A stretch of 64,000 nt of DNA, taken from positions 1 to 64,000 of the forward strand of contig CAIPAH010000008.1 of the NCBI GenBank assembly GCA_903862955.1, written 5' to 3'. Position 1 is the first letter of the stretch, and each line of letters starts with the position of its first letter. Position numbers and translations under genes: made by a program. This DNA comes from an uncultured Opitutia bacterium (GTDB lineage Bacteria > Verrucomicrobiota > Verrucomicrobiia > Opitutales > Opitutaceae). This document shows, in pieces, positions 43,870 through 52,756 of the stretch. Under the pieces are notes generated by a model. It was not told where the DNA came from. It was given only the letters and a program-made list of their open reading frames with translations, and made no database searches.

Positions 43870-45450
43870 CTACCACCCCGATATTCGGTCAGGATCGGCA
43901 GGAGCGGTGACTTCACGCCATTTGGTTATGATGTAAGCCTTATCAACGCCAGCGACCGCCAGATGCTGCAGTGCCACATCGTAATGGATGGGCCCGCCAG
44001 TTATGGTCACATCAGTCGCTGAAATCGCGCCATACAATATTCCTCCATCCCAATTCATTGCTGCATTCGGAGTGTAAATGGCACCGTAAAAATCCAGAGT
44101 GGAATTAAACGTATTCGCCGACGAACCCGTGCCGACGAAGACCAACTTCAACGGATCGAGGCTCTGATTTTCGATTCCGCCGCCGGTCACATCATTGCAC
44201 GAGAATGTACCCGTAAAATGTATTTCAGCCGAGGCCCATGGTTTGATCACAATTTTGGCGCCGCTCTCAAAATTGCCGAGATCGACGTTACCCGAAACGT
44301 TAATCACCACCGGGCCGTCAATTGTAAGTACGGTGAGTGGGTCGGTGAATTCTAGCCCACTTAGAGCTCGGTATACGGTGGGCGCGGTTGCGCCTGGACT
44401 CCCGACAATCTGAGTGACGCCCTGAGCAAACGGGAGATCGATACCGCTCAGCCCAAGATTCGGTGCAAAAGCCGGCATATACGGGCTGCGACTGACGCGC
44501 GAAAGATCCGGTGGCGCGGGTGGTGGCGTCGGAATAACTCCCGTTAGCACTGTTGTACCCACCGTGTAGCTCCAGAGGGGCAAAAACGCTGGCGAGGCTC
44601 CAGAGGGCACAGCCACATAGCCATTTACCGACACGGTGCCTAAAAGTCTGACCGCAGAGGCTGCGTTGTTTCCTCCAGCCAAAACCGCAGAAGAGCCCCG
44701 ATTTGGGCTGCCCGCGCTGAAGGGTGAAGTGATTTGGTTGTAAGTGCCTAATGACGAATCATAGCTATCCACCGCCACCCCAGAATTGAGCGTGACAGTG
44801 GAGGTGGCGGCCAAAGCGTTCACGAAGAGAGAACCGTAGGTCAGCGTGGCGACAAGCTGGGTCTTAATCAAACGGCTCGGGTCCGTGCTGACCGGGCCCG
44901 GAAGAGTTACCATGCCTCTCGCATGTACCTTCGGCGAGGTCGCTGCACTCCAATATGCTGAAGTGAATGGTGGAAGCAGAGGGGCCTGATTAGAATTTCC
45001 AGCCGTGCACGTGAACCAATAACCACCATACGTCACTACTTCACCTCCGGTATATGTCGCTCCGGAATCCCAAGGATGAGCATTAGTCGCGACATTGTAA
45101 TTCTCGATCATCACGTCGATCTGCCCCGTCACACCCATGTCGCCGAATTTGTCGACTGGAAAGGTCACGACACCAATCACAGTTGTTGCGTTCAATAGAC
45201 TCCAAGTCGCCGTCGTCCCTCCGCTCGTCCAAGTCGCAGGGAACGAACCGGCATTCATCGCCGCGATGCCGTATTCCAAACCCATCTCGGCCAAATGCTC
45301 GCTCAGCGTCGTCTGAAAGGTTCGATTGCTCAGCCTCATCGACTGCGTGCTCAGCGCGAGGTAGCTACCGATCGTGATCCCAAGCACGGCAACGAAGCAC
45401 AGCGCAACGAGCACGACCGATCCGGAAACTGGAGAGGGGCGAATGCGCAT
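43870..45450 (-). CDS. Large PilX-like protein with a chitin-binding-type module
   Basis: The protein has 526 residues. The N-terminus SGSVVLVALCFVAVLGITIGSY carries a single membrane helix without the FTLVE box, like PilX or the protein at 16158. Residues about 125-167 form a carbohydrate-binding-like module of the pattern W-x-S-G-x-x-Y ... G-G-x-W-F-x-C ... NSNQAP, seen also twice in the 234-residue prepilin of the same operon. The rest is Ser/Thr/Gly/Val-rich and beta-like. It overlaps the preceding prepilin stop by one base (TGATG). Base composition is lower in GC than the neighbours. Confidence 0.72.
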   Translation of the reverse strand: MRIRPSPVSGSVVLVALCFVAVLGITIGSYLALSTQSMRLSNRTFQTTLSEHLAEMGLEYGIAAMNAGSFPATWTSGGTTATWSLLNATTVIGVVTFPVDKFGDMGVTGQIDVMIENYNVATNAHPWDSGATYTGGEVVTYGGYWFTCTAGNSNQAPLLPPFTSAYWSAATSPKVHARGMVTLPGPVSTDPSRLIKTQLVATLTYGSLFVNALAATSTVTLNSGVAVDSYDSSLGTYNQITSPFSAGSPNRGSSAVLAGGNNAASAVRLLGTVSVNGYVAVPSGASPAFLPLWSYTVGTTVLTGVIPTPPPAPPDLSRVSRSPYMPAFAPNLGLSGIDLPFAQGVTQIVGSPGATAPTVYRALSGLEFTDPLTVLTIDGPVVINVSGNVDLGNFESGAKIVIKPWASAEIHFTGTFSCNDVTGGGIENQSLDPLKLVFVGTGSSANTFNSTLDFYGAIYTPNAAMNWDGGILYGAISATDVTITGGPIHYDVALQHLAVAGVDKAYIITKWREVTAPADPDRISGW

Positions 45451-46001
45451 CAGGGCGGCGTGGTTTTGTTCCGCAGAATGATCCGGGATGAAATCACTGG
45501 GTATTTAAACGCGGGCTGGGTCAGGTTCCAACTGGCGGGCGACTGCGCGGTGAAACTTATCGAGACTTGCTTGATGCCGATCAAATAGTTGGTGAGCGCA
45601 GGATACGGATTCCCGTACACATCGTAGTAAGTGAACGCAAAATCGGTCAGGTTAATGAGCGTTTGGTTTGCATCGGTCGGTGTCGTCCGGGTGAAGGTAC
45701 CTGTTGCGCTATCGTAGGCATAACTCACCGGGCTGCTCGCAGGTGCAGGCAGGATAAAGGTCACGCTTGATGCCGTCGGAGCAGTAACATTGATGGCCAT
45801 GCGTGCATCCTGCGCAAAAACTAGGAGCGTCCGACGGGCTTGGGATTCGAATTTCTGCTGGATCTGCAATCGCGTCAGATTCCGGGAAAGAAAAACAAAA
45901 CAACTGATCACTCCGGCCATGACGATCAGACCCAGCGTCATGCCGACTAGCATTTCAACCAGCGTGAAGCCGGATCTGTGTCGGTAAGGCAAGGCGTTCA
46001 C
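45450..46001 (-). CDS. PilW-type prepilin-like protein
   Basis: The protein has 183 residues. The prepilin leader RSG|FTLVEMLVGMTLGLIVMAG has Glu at mature position 5, followed by a hydrophobic helix to about residue 38 and then a beta-rich body. PilW-like proteins share the position next to a PilV-like gene and the long helix SRNLTRLQIQQKFESQARRTL. It overlaps its neighbours on both sides by one to four bases. It is likely a minor pilin processed by prepilin peptidase; its exact place in the pilus is unknown. Confidence 0.82.
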   Translation of the reverse strand: MNALPYRHRSGFTLVEMLVGMTLGLIVMAGVISCFVFLSRNLTRLQIQQKFESQARRTLLVFAQDARMAINVTAPTASSVTFILPAPASSPVSYAYDSATGTFTRTTPTDANQTLINLTDFAFTYYDVYGNPYPALTNYLIGIKQVSISFTAQSPASWNLTQPAFKYPVISSRIILRNKTTPP

Positions 46002-46702
46002 GACCGCTGATAGGTAAGGTTAAGGCCATATTTGCCAAAATAAGCCGTTACGACGCGCATGTAGGTCCGCGAGACCGGGCTGCCACTTGGCTTTGCGATC
46101 CAAGTTACGGTGAAGGTGACTTCAACCAGGCCGTTGGGTCCCGCTGCAAACGTTCTGAACACGCTGAAGGTGGCAGCGGAATCGATCCCGGATTTGTCGA
46201 TTGGTCCGTCGTAGATTGTCCAAGACGAGGGATTCGACGCTGGGGGTTGATTAGTGTTATTGGCGATGCAACGATACCAAATTCCGCCCGACCGAACGAG
46301 ATCAGTAATCCGATACGCTATCGCAGCATTCCATCCCATGTCTGCTGCCCAATAGGTCCCATTCGGCGGAGGCTGATTGGAGTTCCCACTGATGCACCGA
46401 TACCAAATCCCTCCTGATCTCACCAAATCAGTTGCTAAATAAGTCGTGCCTGCGTTCCACGTCGTATAACTGGTTCCAAGAGGAAGAGTTGAAATGGTCG
46501 TCCAATCTTTTAGTCGCAGCAGTTCGATCTCGTTGCTAACTATTTGCGCTGCGGTCGTCTGTCGACGCGCCGTAGCCTGCATCTCCGATCCGATGAGCAA
46601 GGCTTCAATCAAACCGATAAGCCCAACCCCGAGGATGACCGCTCCCATCATTACATCAACGAGCGTGAAGCCCAAATGGGCTATCGACCTTTGTCTCGGC
46701 AT
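45998..46702 (-). CDS. PilV-type prepilin with two chitin-binding-like modules
   Basis: The 234-residue protein starts at ATG 46702. The leader HLG|FTLVDVMMGAVILGVGLIG is prepilin-like (Asp rather than Glu at mature position 5). Residues about 81-119 and 123-161 are two copies of a small module: W-N-A-[GA]-x-x-Y-x-x-x-D-L-V-R-S-G-G-I-W-Y-R-C, ending NQPP. This matches the look of type-3 chitin-binding (CBM5/12-like) domains. The body after it is pilin-like (GLVEVTFTVTWIAKPSGS). It is the first gene of a minus-strand operon and is divergent from the pilM-like gene. Confidence 0.8.
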   Translation of the reverse strand: MPRQRSIAHLGFTLVDVMMGAVILGVGLIGLIEALLIGSEMQATARRQTTAAQIVSNEIELLRLKDWTTISTLPLGTSYTTWNAGTTYLATDLVRSGGIWYRCISGNSNQPPPNGTYWAADMGWNAAIAYRITDLVRSGGIWYRCIANNTNQPPASNPSSWTIYDGPIDKSGIDSAATFSVFRTFAAGPNGLVEVTFTVTWIAKPSGSPVSRTYMRVVTAYFGKYGLNLTYQRS

Positions 46703-46935
46703 GGCAGTGATTATCCTCAAACGTGCCATTCAACATCGCTCCCAGAACACCGACAAGTCTTGTTTAGTCCCCACATCCTTGGTCCCGTCCCGGTCGCAAG
46801 TCCGAGTTGCCTCAGATTTCCGGGAAATACTGGTAGGGCACTAGTTTATGAATGACCGAAATCGACGCTACCAGGCGTCGAACCTTTGGCTTGTGTCCTA
46901 GAAACCCGTGCCGATACAACTTCCACACCCCCTCC
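46703..46935. other. Divergent intergenic region between the prepilin operon and the pilM-like gene
   Basis: The 233 bases are divergent. An inverted repeat pairs CTGGTAG (46830-46836) with CTACCAG (46868-46874), and a second, overlapping hairpin is CGACGC-TACCAG-GCGTCG (46863-46880). The two cannot form together, which gives a simple switch-like possibility. A short frame extends the pilM-like gene upstream to 46852, but the ATG at 46936 is more likely. No convincing promoter box was found. Confidence 0.35.
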
Positions 46936-47967
46936 ATGTTCAACCGCCAAGCGCGCCCCGGCGCACTGTTTCACCAGACGGATAACTTCATCCAGCTGGC
47001 GCGTTTGGTTCGCCTGGATGAGAAACCCCTGCATGTGGACGCCCTCGCGGAGATCGCGCCCAACGACGAGGACGCGCTCACGCGCTGGCTGGGCGCCAAT
47101 TTCAACGACTACACGGGCAACGGTTTCCTGCCGACCTACTGCGGCTTCCACCCGGCCCAGCGCGTGTTCGCGCGCGAGAGCGTCTACACCCGCCGCTTCG
47201 CCGATCCGGGCTACCTCGCCGGCTTGATTGCGGAACAGGCCAAGGTGTCGTCCACGCGCGACTGGCAGATGACGGCCCTCAATCCCATCGAGGGCACGAT
47301 CATGTCCACCGACGGCGTCGCCCGCCCCGGCCTCCTGTTCGGCCTGCCCTACGCCGCCATCCGCGAGCAACAGCAGCGCCTGCTCAAGCTCGGCCTGCGC
47401 CCCCGCCGCCTCGAGGTGGGCACCCTCGCCCTGCTGGGCTCGCTCAGCCGCCATCTCGCCCGCACCGGGTTCACCAACTCGATCGTGGTGTGCGAAATCG
47501 AACACACCCAGACCCGCACGTATGTCGTGGCGAAGGACGGCGTGCACACGCTGCCGCCGCTGCCGCACGGCCTGCTCTCCATCCTCGAGAGCGCGATGAA
47601 GGAACTCGGCGCGCCTGACATCGCCACGACGATTCGCCAGCTTGAGAATCCACCCGAGGCGATCCTCACCCACGGCCGGCGCTTCGTGCGCGTGGTCTCG
47701 CGCCATCTCAAGCCCGCCGTCGATCACTTCGAGCTCAAGACCGGCCAGCGCATCGAGACGTTCTTCTTCTCGCACGTGCCCGCAAAGCTCGATTGGCTCG
47801 GCGTCGCGCTGGGCGCCGCGGTGGGACTCGAGGTCCTCATTCCCAATTTCGAGGCCTGGGCGCCCACCGCCGGCTTGAACATCGACCCGGGCAGCGTGAC
47901 CCTGAATTCCAGCTGGCTGGCCACGCTCAGCCTCGTCTCCCAGCTCGCCCCCCAACCCAATGAGTAA
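46936..47967 (+). CDS. pilM: PilM-like pilus-assembly protein
   Basis: The 343-residue protein starts at ATG 46936 (MFNRQARPGALFHQ). It is soluble, alpha/beta, without membrane helices. It is called PilM-like because of its place as first gene of a four-gene run whose next three products have the sizes and topology of PilN, PilO and PilP. The usual strong ATPase motifs of PilM are not evident; the sequence is divergent, and a role as the cytoplasmic anchor of the inner-membrane alignment complex is inferred. The next gene overlaps by eight bases. Confidence 0.55.
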   Translation: MFNRQARPGALFHQTDNFIQLARLVRLDEKPLHVDALAEIAPNDEDALTRWLGANFNDYTGNGFLPTYCGFHPAQRVFARESVYTRRFADPGYLAGLIAEQAKVSSTRDWQMTALNPIEGTIMSTDGVARPGLLFGLPYAAIREQQQRLLKLGLRPRRLEVGTLALLGSLSRHLARTGFTNSIVVCEIEHTQTRTYVVAKDGVHTLPPLPHGLLSILESAMKELGAPDIATTIRQLENPPEAILTHGRRFVRVVSRHLKPAVDHFELKTGQRIETFFFSHVPAKLDWLGVALGAAVGLEVLIPNFEAWAPTAGLNIDPGSVTLNSSWLATLSLVSQLAPQPNE

Positions 47968-48568
47968 GAGCCGCGATCCGCTCGCCCTGACTCCCCACTG
48001 GCATGTGGACTGCCGCTTGGAAAACGAGCTGCCCGACGATCGCGTGGTCAGCAGCCGCTTCCTCGTCAACCTGCCCTTCGGCGCCGTCACCCTCGCCCTG
48101 TGTATTTTCTTCGGCCTCGAGCTGTCCAAGGATCTCAGCCTCCGCTCCTTCATCGCTGACTGGAGCCGCCGGCTCGCCGACTCCCGCGTGCAGGTTGCCT
48201 CAATCAAGCAGATGCAGCGCGATTACGCCGTCGTCTCGTCCAAGATCGAGATGGCCCACCAACTCGTCCGGAACCGCCTGTTTCTCTACGGGTTCCTGTC
48301 CGAGCTGGGGCGCACCCGCCCGGACCAGATGACGGTCAGCACCATCGAATCGACGCCCACCGGTGTCGTGGTGCGCGGCACTCTCGGCGAATCGTCCGAT
48401 CGGGCGACGCAGCTCATCGGCCAGTATGTCGCGCAACTGGCCAAGGATCCCGAGTTCGCGTCGCTGTTTGAAATCACGGTGACGTCCTTCGAGCGGGACC
48501 GGAACACCGACCAACAAAATTTCGAGCTGACCTTCCGCCTGCTGCCCGCGCCGGCCCCGGCCACATGA
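47960..48568 (+). CDS. pilN: PilN-like inner-membrane protein
   Basis: The protein has 202 residues. A cytoplasmic N-terminus of about 32 residues precedes one membrane helix (FLVNLPFGAVTLALCIFFGLEL, about residues 34-55), then a coiled-coil region (about 60-105) and a small C-terminal alpha/beta domain (DQMTVSTIESTPTGVVVRG). This matches PilN topology. The next gene starts inside its end (ATGA overlap). Its role in the alignment complex is inferred from position. Confidence 0.65.
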   Translation: MSKSRDPLALTPHWHVDCRLENELPDDRVVSSRFLVNLPFGAVTLALCIFFGLELSKDLSLRSFIADWSRRLADSRVQVASIKQMQRDYAVVSSKIEMAHQLVRNRLFLYGFLSELGRTRPDQMTVSTIESTPTGVVVRGTLGESSDRATQLIGQYVAQLAKDPEFASLFEITVTSFERDRNTDQQNFELTFRLLPAPAPAT

Positions 48569-49122
48569 ACCCCTTCGATTCCACCCAGCTCTTCAGCGTC
48601 TTCCGGCGAAACCTCTTTTCGTCGGTCTGCACAGTCTTGAGCGTCCTGCTGCTCGCCGGACTTTGGATCGTGCGGGAGGACGTGCATTCGCTCGAGATCC
48701 TCAATCGCGAGCGTTCCCAGGAAGGCGCCGCGATGGATTCCACGCTGGTGACGGGTCCCCTGATCAAGACTGAGTTGGCCAAGGCGCAGGAGTATGTGCA
48801 GCGGATCGAGAGCAACCTGGTGATCGATAAAAATCTCCCCGACAACCAGTGGTATTTCTACAAAATCGACCCCGACTCCAAGGAGATCCTCACCAACCTG
48901 CGCTCGTTGAACGCCGATCCCGTCTCGGATGACCTCGATTACAAGCTGGTCCCCTTCTCCTTGCAGCTCAATGGCACCTACCAGCAGGTCGCCGGCTACG
49001 TTCTCCAGCTCGAAACCGGCCCGCGCCTAGCCCTGATCAGGTCCTTCAGTTTCCGGCGCAAGGGCGTCAATTCCCCTCAGCTCACGGTCAACCTGGACGT
49101 CCGGATTCTCGGCAAGAAATGA
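48565..49122 (+). CDS. pilO: PilO-like inner-membrane protein
   Basis: The protein has 185 residues. One membrane helix (SSVCTVLSVLLLAGLWIV, about residues 16-33) is followed by a coiled coil and a C-terminal beta-rich domain (VPFSLQLNGTYQQVAGYVLQLE), the layout of PilO. It is coupled to the PilN-like gene and to the next gene by four-base overlaps (ATGA). It probably pairs with the PilN-like protein in the periplasm. Confidence 0.65.
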   Translation: MNPFDSTQLFSVFRRNLFSSVCTVLSVLLLAGLWIVREDVHSLEILNRERSQEGAAMDSTLVTGPLIKTELAKAQEYVQRIESNLVIDKNLPDNQWYFYKIDPDSKEILTNLRSLNADPVSDDLDYKLVPFSLQLNGTYQQVAGYVLQLETGPRLALIRSFSFRRKGVNSPQLTVNLDVRILGKK

Positions 49123-49613
49123 AGGCCCTCTTTCAGCGCACCCTTTTCCTTGCGACGCTCGCCGGCGCCGCCGTGGTCCCGCTGCGTGCGGCGACGCCCG
49201 TCATTGGGTCCCAGCTTTTCCAGGACACCAACGCGCGCATCGAGGACCTGTTCCAGCATCGCAACAACCCGCCCAAGCCGCCGGGCACGGTTGATGACCC
49301 GTTCCGCGTGGGCGACGCGCCCCTCGCCAGCAACCTAAATCCCAACGGGAATCCTGCCGCCGCCGAGACCGGTCCCGCGCCGGGGACGTCCGACGAGTCC
49401 ATCCTCCGGCAGGCCGCGGGCGTCCTCGTTTTCGGCGGCATCCTGCAAATCGGCGACGTCCAGGTGCTCGTGATCAACAAGGCCAGTTACAAGGAGGGCG
49501 GCATCCTCAGCGTCCGCCTCCAAGGCACCCCGGTTTACCTGCGGATTCTCAGCATCACGCCCAACAGTGTCACCCTCGGCCTCAACGAGGCGCGGCTGAC
49601 CCTGCATTTCTGA
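49119..49613 (+). CDS. Secreted protein in the PilP position
   Basis: The protein has 164 residues with a signal peptide (LFLATLAGAAVVPLRAATP) and no lipobox cysteine, so it is periplasmic rather than a lipoprotein, unlike typical PilP. The C-terminal part (about residues 95-164) is a small beta domain (FGGILQIGDVQVLVINKASY). It is the last gene of the pilMNO-like run, and no secretin (pilQ) gene follows. The name PilP-like rests on position and size. Confidence 0.6.
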   Translation: MKALFQRTLFLATLAGAAVVPLRAATPVIGSQLFQDTNARIEDLFQHRNNPPKPPGTVDDPFRVGDAPLASNLNPNGNPAAAETGPAPGTSDESILRQAAGVLVFGGILQIGDVQVLVINKASYKEGGILSVRLQGTPVYLRILSITPNSVTLGLNEARLTLHF

Positions 49614-49631
49614 GTCCGCGTGGGTGCTTTT

Positions 49632-49650
49632 GCCGCCCGTTCTCGGCGGC
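49632..49650 (+). terminator. Short hairpin after the PilP-like gene
   Basis: A 6-bp stem GCCGCC / GGCGGC with a 7-base loop is followed by TTTCGG, 18 bases past the stop. It is a weak terminator candidate. Confidence 0.35.
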
Positions 49651-49701
49651 TTTCGGACGATTTGCCCGCTGCGGACGGAGCATCTTTGTCCGCAGAATCA
49701 T

Positions 49702-49730
49702 TTGACAGTCACTTGCTTCACGACCGTAGT
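49702..49730 (+). promoter_or_regulatory. Candidate promoter of the hybrid kinase operon
   Basis: A perfect -35 box TTGACA (49702-49707) is followed after 17 bases by CGTAGT, a weak -10. It lies about 118 bases before the kinase ATG. The -35 match is exact, but the -10 matches only three of six bases. Confidence 0.35.
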
Positions 49731-49847
49731 GGCGGCGTAATCCTTGGAAAAATTTCCAACTTTTGGGATGCCCCCTTTTTCGCCGCCCACCGGCCGTTCG
49801 CCGCTTGAACTGCGGCGTGCGGCGCCCACCACTTTGCCTTATTGATC

Positions 49848-52385
49848 ATGTTTGACCGCATGCCCTTACGCTGGCGGCTCACGCTGCTGATCACGTCGAT
49901 CTGTGCGGTCACGTTGCTCGCGGCTTTTAGCGGCTACCTTACGGTGGAGTTGTTCAAGATCCGGCAAAGCGTGTCCGATCGGATGGAGGGCACCCAGCGA
50001 CTGCTGGTCGAAAACGCCACGGCGATCCTTTCCCGGGATCCGACCGCGACCAATTTTCCGCTCAAGAGCCTCGCCGCCGACCCCACGATCGTGGCTGCCG
50101 CCGTCTATTCCGCCGATGACCACCTGCTCACGAAGTACATCCGCACCGGCGTCGTCGAATTCATCCCGCGCCCGCGCGCCATCACGCTCGATTTCTCGAA
50201 ACCCGACCAGGTCGTCATCTTCCGGCCGTTGCGCTACAACGGCCAGCAAATCGGCACGCTCTACCTGAAGGCGGAATTCGGCGGCCTGGAACGCGAGCGG
50301 TTGCTGGAGCCCCTGCGCGGCATGGCCATCCTCTTCCTGCTCTCGATGCTGTTCGCCGTCCTCGCGTCGCGGTTCATGCAGCGGGGTATTTCCGATCCGA
50401 TCAGCAAGCTCGCCGAGGCCGCCCGCCGCGTGGCCGTCGATGGGGACTACAACGTGCGCGTCGACAGCAAGGCCGGCGGCGAAACCGGCGTGCTCGTCGA
50501 GGCGTTCAACTCGATGCTCACCACGATCCAGCAGCGCGACGCTGAGCTGGTCGTCGCCAAGACCACCGCCGAGACCGCGCGCGAGCGGCTGGCGGAAATC
50601 AACGTCATGCTCGAGGAGGTCAACCACACCCTCGAACAAAAGGTCCAGGACCGCACGGCCGAGTTGGAAAAGATGATGCTCACGGCGAAGGACGCGAACC
50701 AGGCCAAGAGCAGCTTCCTCGCGAAAATGAGCCACGAGCTGCGCACGCCGATGAACGCCATCATCGGCTACTCCGAGATCCTGCTCGAGGACGCCACGGA
50801 CACGGGCAACCAGAGCGCCGTGGACGACCTCGGCAAGATCCTCGGGGCCGCCCGCCACCTGCTGGGGCTGATCAACGACGTGCTCGACCTGTCCAAGATC
50901 GAGGCCGGCCGCATGGATCTTTTCCTCGAGAATTTCGACGTCGGCACGCTCGTCCGGGAAGCCACGACCACCGTGGCGCCGCTCATCGAGAAGAAACACA
51001 ACCGCCTCGTGATCGAGTGCCCGGCCAACATCGGCATGATGGTGGCCGACACGACCAAACTGCGGCAGGTCCTGCTGAATCTACTCAGTAACGCCTCGAA
51101 GTTCACCGCCAACGGCCAGATCACCCTCGTGGTCAGCCGCGAGTTCGCCGGCCCACAGGAGTTCATTTTCATCAAGGTCAAGGACACCGGCATCGGCATG
51201 ACCACCGAGCAGATGAGCCGGCTGTTCCACACGTTTTCCCAAGCGGATGCCTCCACCACCGCGAAGTTCGGCGGCACCGGGCTCGGTCTCGCGATTTCCC
51301 GGCAGTTTGCGCGCCTCATGGGCGGCGACGTCACCGCGGCGAGCGAGCCGGGCAAAGGCTCCGTCTTCACCGTGCGCATTCCTGTCCAGGTCGCCCCGGT
51401 CCGCGCCACGGCGGTTCCCTTCGAGATTGTTTCGTCCCGCACGCCGGCGCCCTTCGCGATGCACACGCCTGCCGCGCCGCCGCCTGCGCCTGCGCCGGCC
51501 GCCGTCGTCCCCAAGCCCCCGGCCCCGGCGCCCAAGCCCGCCCCGGCAGCGCCCACGCTCCCCGGCGCCCGCGTGCTCATCATCGCCGATGATCCGTCGG
51601 TGCACACGGTCCTGAACCAGCTGCTGGGCAAGGAGGGCTACACCATCGCCGGCACCGCCACGAGCAAGGAGAGCCGCACGCGCGCGAAGGAATTCCGGCC
51701 GAACATCATCATCCTCGATACGCTGGCGCCGGAGGTCGAGGGCTGGAACCTGCTGGCCCAGTTCAAGGCCGACGCCGAACTCTCGTCGATCCCGGTCATC
51801 CTGCTGACGATGGTGGACGACGTGAAGACCGCCGGCACCGCCCTCGGCGCGGCCGACTACCTGATCAAGCCCGTTGACGGCAACAAGCTGCTGCCCGTCC
51901 TCGATCGCCTCTGCGCCGCCCAAAAGGAAACGTCCATTTTGGTCGTCGAGGACGACCCGCCCACGCGCCTGATGGTCTGCCGGCTGGTCGAGCGCGAGGG
52001 CTGGATGGCCGTGCCTGCGGAAAATGGACGGCGCGCGCTCGATCTCCTGAAGACGTTCACGCCCTCGGTGGTGCTGCTCGATTTGCTCATGCCCGAGGTG
52101 GATGGCTTTTCCGTTTTGCGCGAGATGCGCGCCCACCCCGAGTGGCGCGAAATCCCGGTGGTCGTGCTCACTTCCCTCGACCTGACCGGCGAAGTTCGCC
52201 GCCTGTTGCAGCAGCAGGCGGAGCGGGTCCTGCAGAAGGGCCGCTACACCAAGGAAGAGCTGCTGAAGGAAGTGCGCGATGCCGTCCGTGAATTCGCAGG
52301 CCGCTCAATCCGAGGCTCGCGACCCCCGTTGGACCTGACCCGCATGCCCACCACCCAAGCGCCGCCGGCTCCTCCCCCCGCATGA
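49848..52385 (+). CDS. Hybrid histidine kinase with HAMP and two receiver domains
   Basis: The protein has 845 residues, starting at ATG 49848. Two membrane helices (about 11-33 and 157-175) flank a short sensor region, followed by a HAMP domain (about 178-230), a coiled coil, HisKA with SHELRTPMNAIIGYSEIL (His296) and an ATPase domain with KDTGIGMTTEQMSRLF and GGTGLGLAISRQFA. A Pro/Ala linker of about 50 residues leads to two receivers (VLIIADDPSVHT with Asp in IIILDTLAP; ILVVEDDPPTRLM with Asp in VVLLDLLMP). The stop overlaps the next gene by four bases (ATGA). It is likely the top of a phosphorelay with the next two genes. Confidence 0.93.
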   Translation: MFDRMPLRWRLTLLITSICAVTLLAAFSGYLTVELFKIRQSVSDRMEGTQRLLVENATAILSRDPTATNFPLKSLAADPTIVAAAVYSADDHLLTKYIRTGVVEFIPRPRAITLDFSKPDQVVIFRPLRYNGQQIGTLYLKAEFGGLERERLLEPLRGMAILFLLSMLFAVLASRFMQRGISDPISKLAEAARRVAVDGDYNVRVDSKAGGETGVLVEAFNSMLTTIQQRDAELVVAKTTAETARERLAEINVMLEEVNHTLEQKVQDRTAELEKMMLTAKDANQAKSSFLAKMSHELRTPMNAIIGYSEILLEDATDTGNQSAVDDLGKILGAARHLLGLINDVLDLSKIEAGRMDLFLENFDVGTLVREATTTVAPLIEKKHNRLVIECPANIGMMVADTTKLRQVLLNLLSNASKFTANGQITLVVSREFAGPQEFIFIKVKDTGIGMTTEQMSRLFHTFSQADASTTAKFGGTGLGLAISRQFARLMGGDVTAASEPGKGSVFTVRIPVQVAPVRATAVPFEIVSSRTPAPFAMHTPAAPPPAPAPAAVVPKPPAPAPKPAPAAPTLPGARVLIIADDPSVHTVLNQLLGKEGYTIAGTATSKESRTRAKEFRPNIIILDTLAPEVEGWNLLAQFKADAELSSIPVILLTMVDDVKTAGTALGAADYLIKPVDGNKLLPVLDRLCAAQKETSILVVEDDPPTRLMVCRLVEREGWMAVPAENGRRALDLLKTFTPSVVLLDLLMPEVDGFSVLREMRAHPEWREIPVVVLTSLDLTGEVRRLLQQQAERVLQKGRYTKEELLKEVRDAVREFAGRSIRGSRPPLDLTRMPTTQAPPAPPPA

Positions 52386-52756
52386 AAAAGATACTCCTCG
52401 TCGAGGATAACGAAATGAATCGCGACATGCTCGCCCGCCGACTGCAGAAACGCGGGTTCGAGCTGCTGCTGGCCGAAGACGGGCTCGTCGGCGTGAAACT
52501 CGCGCAAACGGACAAGCCGGACTTGATCCTGATGGACATGAGCCTGCCCGGCATGGACGGCTGGGAGGCCAGCCGCGTGCTGAAGGCCGACGCCGCCACG
52601 GCGGGCATTCCCATCATCGCGCTCACCGCGCATGCGATGGCCGAGGACCGCGAAAAGGCCCTCGGCGCCGGCTGCAACGAATTCGAGACCAAGCCCGTGG
52701 ACCTCGCGAGCTTGCTCGCCAAGATGGCCACCCTGCTTGGTCCGCCCACGGCGTGA
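52382..52756 (+). CDS. Single-domain response regulator (DivK/CheY-like)
   Basis: The protein has 124 residues, a stand-alone receiver: LLVEDNEMNRDMLARRL with the acidic pair, LILMDMSLPGMDGWEASRVL with the phosphorylated Asp, IIALTAHAMAEDREKAL with the conserved Thr, and FETKPVDL with the Lys. No output domain is present, so it acts by protein contact, as DivK does. It sits between the hybrid kinase and the cyclase fusion with four-base overlaps on both sides (ATGA, GTGA). Confidence 0.92.
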   Translation: MKKILLVEDNEMNRDMLARRLQKRGFELLLAEDGLVGVKLAQTDKPDLILMDMSLPGMDGWEASRVLKADAATAGIPIIALTAHAMAEDREKALGAGCNEFETKPVDLASLLAKMATLLGPPTA

